Assembly: GCA_023412845.1 (NCBI GenBank)
Contig: JAEZRH010000141.1
Span: forward strand, 1-18,936
DNA from: Bacillota bacterium
Lineage (GTDB): Bacteria > Bacillota > Clostridia > Oscillospirales > Acutalibacteraceae
Reading direction: 5' to 3'
DNA length: 18,936 nt
Within the stretch, counting starts at the first letter, position 1; each line of letters opens with the position of its first letter. Below the pieces are notes generated by a model, which made no database searches, had not been told where the DNA came from, and was given only the letters and a program-made list of their open reading frames with translations. A program made the position numbers and the translations under genes. Below, piece after piece: positions 15,291-18,936 of the stretch.

Positions 15291-16253
15291 TCAATATAAA
15301 AGCTCGTTTGCGCCGACGATGCCGAAATCGTCGCCCAACCCGGCTTTCCGAAAACTGACTGTGCATCCGTCGCAGGTATCGCCGTTCAGGCCGTTGAACT
15401 CGTCGAACACCGGCTGCCAGAAATCGTCGCCCATTTTCAGCAGCCCGCCGCCCAGCACAAAGCAGCCGATATTAGTGAACACATACAGGTTGAACAGCCA
15501 GAGCGCCAGATAATGCTGCATCTGGCGTACGGCCCTGCATCCCAGCGGATCGCCCATGCGCCACGCCTTTTCGATTTCGCCGGCCGTGATCTGTTCCGGG
15601 GAAGCGGCCAGTTCCGTCATTACGGTCGGCTGTCCCTCGCGGATCCACCGGGCCACATGCTTTACAATCATCTGGCCGCTGCACCAACTCATAAAACAGC
15701 CTCTTTTTCCACAGGTGCACTGAAGACCCTCGTCGGGCGTGACAAGCATGTGTCCGCTTTCGCCGGAAAAGCCGAAGCTGCCGCGGAAGAGCTTTCCGTC
15801 TATGATCATCGCCGACGCGATGCCGGAACTCACTGCACAGTAAAGCATGTTGCCAACACCTTTTCCTGCGCCCCAGCGGTTTTCCGCAAGCGCCGCAGCG
15901 TGCGTATCGTTGTCTACTTCAATCCGTATGCCGTCAAATGCTTGCCGCAGCTCCTCTTTTACCGCACAGCCGCGCAGCGCCGGGATGTTGGAACTTTTCA
16001 TCACATAGCCGTCCGGCTGGCGGATAAAGCAGGGCATCCCCGCACCCACGCCCGAAAGGCTTCCCGCCTCTACACCGTTCGCCAGACACAGGGCACGCGC
16101 CTGGTCGGAAAGGCCCTGTATAAAGGCTTTCGGCTGCTGCCCCTGTATGGTGGCCACCCGGCTTTTCGCCACCAGCTTGCGATTTTCATCAAACAGGCCG
16201 AACGCGATTTTGGTGCCGCCTACATCGATCCCCAACGAATAGGAAGCATTCAT
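15291..16253 (-). CDS. ROK-family sugar kinase
   Basis: A 320-residue kinase of the ROK family. The N-terminal phosphate-binding motif is LGIDVGGTKIAFGLFDE. The catalytic aspartate is Asp116 in VDNDTHAAALAE. The zinc motif uses His168 in GESGHM and Cys179, Cys181 and Cys186 in CTCGKRGCF. It has no N-terminal helix-turn-helix, so it is an enzyme rather than a ROK repressor. It probably phosphorylates a sugar or sugar-like polyol at the 6 position in the cytoplasm. It is the first gene of the operon, ahead of the glycyl radical enzyme and aldolase, and so is likely to make the phosphorylated substrate of that enzyme. ATG is preceded by AAAGGA at a somewhat long spacing. Glucokinase specificity cannot be excluded. 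Confidence 0.92.
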   Translation of the reverse strand: MNASYSLGIDVGGTKIAFGLFDENRKLVAKSRVATIQGQQPKAFIQGLSDQARALCLANGVEAGSLSGVGAGMPCFIRQPDGYVMKSSNIPALRGCAVKEELRQAFDGIRIEVDNDTHAAALAENRWGAGKGVGNMLYCAVSSGIASAMIIDGKLFRGSFGFSGESGHMLVTPDEGLQCTCGKRGCFMSWCSGQMIVKHVARWIREGQPTVMTELAASPEQITAGEIEKAWRMGDPLGCRAVRQMQHYLALWLFNLYVFTNIGCFVLGGGLLKMGDDFWQPVFDEFNGLNGDTCDGCTVSFRKAGLGDDFGIVGANELLY

Positions 16254-16266
16254 CCGACTCAGGTCC

Positions 16267-16310
16267 TTTCATATAAAATAAAGTAGTTTATCTACGAAAA
16301 CTTATATCAC
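16267..16310. promoter_or_regulatory. Candidate operator elements downstream of the kinase promoter
   Basis: TTTCATATAAAAT (16267-16279) differs at one base from a palindrome near the DeoR gene (18300-18312). GTAG-TTTAT-CTAC (16283-16295) is an inverted repeat. The minus-strand GTGATAT...TCGTA.ATAA pattern (16286-16310) is also seen at the DeoR promoter. These positions overlap or follow the -10 element, where a repressor would block transcription. Confidence 0.35.
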
Positions 16311-16329
16311 TTTCAGGGAACGGTGTCAA
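16301..16329 (-). promoter_or_regulatory. SigA promoter of the kinase/glycyl-radical operon
   Basis: The minus strand has TTGACA (plus-strand 16324-16329) and TATAAG (16301-16306) separated by 17 bases, close to consensus. The start codon lies about 48 bases downstream of the -10 element. Confidence 0.8.
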
Positions 16330-16350
16330 GCAGATTTTTGCGTTAATAAG

Positions 16351-16379
16351 TAATTTTAATTTCATTCGTAATAAAATTA
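16351..16379. promoter_or_regulatory. Inverted repeat between divergent promoters, candidate operator
   Basis: TAATTTTA (16351-16358) and TAAAATTA (16372-16379) are perfect inverted copies 13 bases apart. They sit midway between the two divergent -35 elements, a suitable place for a regulator acting on both transcripts. Confidence 0.4.
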
Positions 16380-16390
16380 TCTTCATAATA

Positions 16391-16419
16391 TTGATTCGGA
16401 AGCCGGTATGTGTTACAAT
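16391..16419 (+). promoter_or_regulatory. SigA promoter of the activating enzyme gene
   Basis: TTGATT (16391-16396) and TACAAT (16414-16419) are separated by 17 bases, about 62 bases before the chosen ATG. Confidence 0.7.
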
Positions 16420-16481
16420 GCAGCCAGAAATTACAGCTTATAATGGTTTGCCGCGGCGGATTGCGGCGAAAGGGGGACCTT

Positions 16482-17375
16482 ATGAAAACTCTGGTTCTGA
16501 ATATCCAGAAATTCAGTTTGAACGACGGCCCGGGGATCCGAACCGTCGTTTTTTTTAAAGGCTGTCCGCTGCGCTGCAAATGGTGCGCAAACCCGGAGAG
16601 CCAAAGCAGCCGCATGCAGATCCTGTGGGACCCGGACAACTGCATCCGATGCGGAAGATGCGCGGGGGACTGCCCGGAAAAGGCCGTCTTTCTGTCGCAG
16701 GGCCGCGTTGAAATCCGGGGCGATCTCTGCAGCGGCTGCGGCCTCTGCGTCGAAAACTGCCCGGGCCGTGCGCTGCGCTGTGAAGGCAAATGGCATACGG
16801 TGGAGGACGTGTTGGACATCTGCCTTCAGGACCTTCCGTTTTATGAGGAAAGCGGCGGCGGAGTCACGCTTTCCGGCGGTGAGCCGCTGCTGCATCCTGA
16901 TTTTTCAGTTGCATTGTTGGAAGCTCTGCGGGCAAGGAGCGTCCATACCGCCATCGAAACTACCGGATTTGCCCCGGCGGAGGTGTTTGACCGCGTCGCC
17001 TCATGCACACGTCTCCTCCTGTTTGATATGAAGCACTGGGATGAGCAAAAACATCTGGATGGAACCGGCGTCTCCAACCGGCTGATTCTGGAAAATATGA
17101 AGCGCGCTGTTGCCGCGGGGATAGACATTTTGCCGCGCATTCCTGTTGTTCCCAATTATAACAGCTCCCCGGCGGATGCGGCAGGCTTTTGCCGCCGCTT
17201 GCGCGAGGTTGGGCTTGCCCGCGTGCAGCTTTTGCCGTTCCACCAGTTCGGAGAGAAAAAATACACCCTTTTGGGACGGGACTACGCCTACGCGAATGTG
17301 TCCGCACTGCATGAAGAAGAATTAGCGTCTTATCGGGAAGTTTTTCTTCAAAACCAAATTCAGGCGTTTTTTTAA
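16482..17375 (+). CDS. Glycyl-radical enzyme activating protein (radical SAM, PflC/YjjW-like)
   Basis: A 297-residue radical S-adenosylmethionine enzyme that would install the glycyl radical on the neighbouring glycyl radical enzyme. The radical-cluster motif CPLRCKWC gives Cys28, Cys32 and Cys35. Two further [4Fe-4S] ferredoxin motifs follow at about residues 48-90 (CIRCGRCAGDCP and CSGCGLCVENCP), typical of activases for enzymes other than pyruvate formate-lyase. The SAM-binding segment GGGVTLSGGEPLL is intact. I place the start at ATG 16482, just after AAAGGGGG and opening MKTLVLNIQKFS. A longer frame opening at 16410 would start inside the promoter's -10 region and is rejected. The gene is divergent from the operon it serves. 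Confidence 0.93.
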   Translation: MKTLVLNIQKFSLNDGPGIRTVVFFKGCPLRCKWCANPESQSSRMQILWDPDNCIRCGRCAGDCPEKAVFLSQGRVEIRGDLCSGCGLCVENCPGRALRCEGKWHTVEDVLDICLQDLPFYEESGGGVTLSGGEPLLHPDFSVALLEALRARSVHTAIETTGFAPAEVFDRVASCTRLLLFDMKHWDEQKHLDGTGVSNRLILENMKRAVAAGIDILPRIPVVPNYNSSPADAAGFCRRLREVGLARVQLLPFHQFGEKKYTLLGRDYAYANVSALHEEELASYREVFLQNQIQAFF

Positions 17376-17394
17376 CTTTCGGCTGTAAAAACAC

Positions 17395-17436
17395 AAAAGG
17401 CCCGAAGCAACTGTTTTTTGTTGCTTCGGACTTTTT
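17395..17436. terminator. Bidirectional terminator between activase and DeoR regulator
   Basis: CCGAAGCAAC and GTTGCTTCGG form the core stem, extended by AAAAG/CTTTT. The loop is T-rich, and T or A runs on either side allow termination of both convergent transcripts. Confidence 0.85.
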
Positions 17437-17461
17437 GCGTCGGGGCATCCGGCGGTTTTTA

Positions 17462-18238
17462 TTATAAAGGAAACTCGCTGCCGTGCTTCGGCACAGCGAA
17501 TACGGCGACGCCGCTCGCCTCCAGATTCCGCTGTGCCTCGCCGGGGATGCCGGTGTCAGTAATGACCGCCTTGATGCGGTCCGCAAGCTGCAGCGGCACC
17601 ACGCCGTGCCGGAGGAACTTGCTGCTCTCGGTCAAAACGACTATCCGCTCCGCATGCAGCGCCATATCCCGTACAGCCTGTGCACGCATGTGGTCGCTGT
17701 TGGTAAAGCCGGTCTGCCCGGTATAGCCGTCTGTGCCGATAAAAAGCTTGTCCACACAGAAGTTTTCCGCGCACTTTCCAACCATCGGCCCCACCATCAC
17801 CTGCGAATCGTTCTGATATACCCCGCCGAGCAAAATGATCTTGGCTTCAGCCATGAGCCGCACATAGCCCGCAATAAAAGCGCTGTTGGTGATGATTGTC
17901 ACGTCACGCCTGCCGGTTACCAGCTCTTCGGCCAGCAGCGCACAGCAGCTGCCGCTCTCTATCATCACTGTTTCGCCGTCACGCACCATTTCAGTCGCTT
18001 TCGCGGCAATCAGACGTTTCGTTTCATAATGGTACGCGATGCGCCCGTTGATATCGTCGGCGCTGCGCAGCACGGCATAGCCGTGCTCGCGCCGTATAAT
18101 GCCCTTCCCCTCCAATGCGTCAAGATCTTTGCGTACCGTGACCTGTGACACACCAAGTTTCTGCGCCAAGGCGGCGACTTCAATCCGATTTTGTTCCGTC
18201 AGGATTTCTAAAATTCCATTTTCGCGGCCTTTCATCAT
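17462..18238 (-). CDS. DeoR-family transcriptional regulator
   Basis: A 258-residue regulator with an N-terminal helix-turn-helix (about 5-57: ILEILTEQNRIEVAALAQKL then VSQVTVRKDLDALE). A DeoRC sugar-phosphate-sensing domain follows, with VMIESGSCCALLAEEL, ITNS, ILLGG and FIGTDGYTGQTGFTN. DeoR proteins usually repress sugar catabolic operons and are released by a phosphorylated intermediate. It faces the activating enzyme gene and is the only regulator in the cluster, so it probably controls the divergent kinase and activase promoters and perhaps itself. Two ATG codons open the gene; GAGG lies seven bases before the first. Confidence 0.93.
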   Translation of the reverse strand: MMKGRENGILEILTEQNRIEVAALAQKLGVSQVTVRKDLDALEGKGIIRREHGYAVLRSADDINGRIAYHYETKRLIAAKATEMVRDGETVMIESGSCCALLAEELVTGRRDVTIITNSAFIAGYVRLMAEAKIILLGGVYQNDSQVMVGPMVGKCAENFCVDKLFIGTDGYTGQTGFTNSDHMRAQAVRDMALHAERIVVLTESSKFLRHGVVPLQLADRIKAVITDTGIPGEAQRNLEASGVAVFAVPKHGSEFPL

Positions 18239-18254
18239 CCATTCGCCTCGCTTA

Positions 18255-18312
18255 TGATACGATCATATCACGTTATTGCTTTGAAGGCAACCAAAAACAT
18301 TTCATATGAAAT
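18255..18312 (-). promoter_or_regulatory. DeoR-gene promoter with palindromic elements
   Basis: The minus strand has TTGCCT (plus-strand 18285-18290) and TATGAT (18262-18267) separated by 17 bases. The -10 lies inside the inverted repeat TGATA-N6-TATCA (18255-18270), a plausible autoregulatory site. A perfect 14-base palindrome, ATTTCATATGAAAT (18299-18312), lies just upstream of the -35 element. From 18313 to 18484 no gene or clear structure is seen. Confidence 0.55.
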
Positions 18313-18484
18313 ACTAAATTACCGTATCGTAATCATATTCGGTATCCGGATTGATACTACTGCCGCAAGCGTTTCAGGTAATTCCGCCACCTGCCTGGAA
18401 GCACGGATTCATCCCGTTTCCGAGAGAATGCGGCTGGCGAAAGCCCATAAGCCAGATCATTGCATCCCGTTTTGGCCGCTTTTC

Positions 18485-18529
18485 AAAACAAAAAATAAAA
18501 AGACAGGCACTCTTCCAATGCCTGTCTCT
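18485..18529 (-). terminator. Intrinsic terminator after tRNA-Lys
   Basis: On the minus strand, AGACAGGCA and TGCCTGTCT (plus-strand 18519-18527 and 18501-18509) form a nine-bp stem followed by TTTTATTTTTTG. It ends the tRNA transcript. Confidence 0.88.
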
Positions 18530-18532
18530 CTT

Positions 18533-18608
18533 TGGTGAACCATCGGGGATTCGAACCCCGGACACCCTGATTAAAAGTCAGGTGCTCTACCAGCTGAGCT
18601 AATGATTC
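18533..18608 (-). tRNA. tRNA-Lys (anticodon TTT)
   Basis: A 76-base cloverleaf with encoded CCA. The seven-bp acceptor stem pairs GAATCAT with ATGGTTC (one T-G pair), followed by discriminator A. The anticodon arm CTGA-CTTTTAA-TCAG gives anticodon TTT. The T-arm is CGGGG-TTCGAAT-CCCCG. Confidence 0.95.
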
Positions 18609-18649
18609 ATATTGAATTTTCCAATGGCGTAAACGTAAGCCAAATCATC

Positions 18650-18696
18650 AAAAAAAACCTGCCCCATCGCACAAACAGCCTCCAGAGCAGGCTTTT
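18650..18696 (-). terminator. Terminator-like hairpin directly after tRNA-Gln
   Basis: In minus-strand RNA, AAAA-G-CCTGC-TC pairs with GG-GGCAGG-TTTT, and eight T residues follow (plus-strand 18650-18657). It begins at the last base of the tRNA-Gln CCA, so it is unusually close. Some read-through must occur if tRNA-Lys shares the transcript. Confidence 0.6.
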
Positions 18697-18771
18697 GGCT
18701 GGGCTGGCAGGATTTGAACCTACGAAATGACGGAGTCAAAGTCCGTTGCCTTACCCCTTGGCTACAGCCCA
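18696..18771 (-). tRNA. tRNA-Gln (anticodon TTG)
   Basis: A 76-base cloverleaf with encoded CCA. The acceptor stem pairs TGGGCTG with CAGCCCA, with discriminator G. The anticodon arm ACGGA-CTTTGAC-TCCGT gives TTG. The T-loop is GTTCAAATC. Confidence 0.95.
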
Positions 18772-18775
18772 TTGC

Positions 18776-18800
18776 AAAATGCGGCGAAAAGAAGCCGCAT
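18776..18800 (-). other. Small hairpin between tRNA-His and tRNA-Gln
   Basis: ATGCGGC and GCCGCAT form a seven-bp stem around an eight-base loop, followed by only four T residues on the minus strand. It is a weak terminator or a processing signal. Confidence 0.45.
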
Positions 18801-18814
18801 AGATCCGTTATATA

Positions 18815-18892
18815 TGGGGTGGAAGATGGGATTCGAACCCACGGTCTCCAGTGCCACAAACTGGCGCTTTAACCAGCTAAGCTACATCCACC
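18815..18892 (-). tRNA. tRNA-His (anticodon GTG)
   Basis: A 78-base gene including the extra 5' G(-1), paired to C73, and encoded CCA. The anticodon arm CCAGT-TTGTGGC-ACTGG gives GTG. The acceptor stem GGTGGATG/CTTCCACC has one T-T mismatch near its base. Confidence 0.92.
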
Positions 18893-18904
18893 ATATTATC
18901 CCTC

Positions 18905-18936
18905 TGGCGCGCCAAAAGGGACTCGAACCCCTGGCC
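18905..18936 (-). tRNA. Partial tRNA cut by the window edge, isotype not determinable
   Basis: Only the 3' end is present: T-arm AGGGG-TTCGAGT-CCCTT, acceptor strand TTGGCGC, discriminator G and encoded CCA (plus-strand 18905-18907). The anticodon lies outside the window. The discriminator G would fit arginine, but this is a guess. Confidence 0.85.

Noticed and set aside
16410..16481. N-terminal extension of the activating enzyme to an upstream ATG
   Set aside because: The extension begins within the -10 element of the likely promoter and lacks family similarity; ATG 16482 has a good ribosome-binding site and gives the usual N-terminus.
18254..18602. Two plus-strand open frames before and across tRNA-Lys
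   Set aside because: One covers the DeoR promoter region without coding features. The other ends in the typical false translation of the tRNA complement (GIRTPDTLIKSQ).
18599..18859. An 86-codon minus-strand frame over the tRNA array
   Set aside because: It lies across tRNA-His and tRNA-Gln and is a translation artefact of tRNA sequence.
1..18936. CRISPR array, insertion sequence or prophage genes
   Set aside because: No regularly spaced direct repeats, transposase or integrase-like frames, or phage structural proteins were seen on either strand.

Overview
The window looks like chromosomal DNA from an obligately anaerobic, moderately GC-rich Firmicute, probably a Clostridia/Oscillospiraceae-type organism. 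Supporting this are strong AGGAGG-type ribosome-binding sites, SigA-type promoters, heterodimeric ABC exporters, an oxygen-sensitive glycyl radical enzyme and CCA-encoding tRNA genes. The exact taxon cannot be fixed from sequence reading alone. No insertion sequence, prophage or CRISPR array is visible.

Region 1 (1-4550): the end of an unidentified gene and an HPr-like phosphocarrier run rightwards into a bidirectional terminator. They face a leftward operon for a heterodimeric ABC exporter (4282 to 448). Upstream of that exporter is a leader that is not an ordinary gene call: a consensus SigA promoter, a 40-codon leader ORF with an excellent ribosome-binding site, a region able to form an antiterminator, and an intrinsic terminator ending 10 nt before the exporter start. 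This is the layout of a ribosome-mediated attenuator, as known for bmrB-bmrCD in Bacillus subtilis.

Region 2 (4680-8470): uppP (undecaprenyl-diphosphatase) and a DedA-family membrane protein are adjacent and probably co-transcribed. They form a plausible lipid-carrier recycling pair. An OmpR-type response regulator and its overlapping sensor kinase follow, and a strong terminator closes the block.

Region 3 (8480-10557): an ECF-type sigma factor gene overlaps the start of a gene whose product has an anti-sigma-like cytoplasmic N-terminus, one membrane segment and a complete extracellular serpin domain with an intact inhibitory hinge. This suggests a sigma factor controlled by a serpin sensor, and it is the most unusual item in the window.

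Region 4 (10579-18238): a catabolic cluster. Leftward are a ROK-family sugar kinase, a glycyl radical enzyme, a fructose-6-phosphate-aldolase-type transaldolase and, after a gap, an MFS permease. Divergent from the kinase is the glycyl-radical activating enzyme, and a DeoR-family repressor faces it. The gene set resembles the radical pathway that opens phosphorylated anhydro-sugars such as 1,5-anhydroglucitol 6-phosphate and cleaves the product with an FSA-type aldolase. The substrate is inferred, not shown.

Region 5 (18485-18936): a leftward tRNA array with a truncated tRNA, then His, Gln and Lys, and terminator-like hairpins between members.
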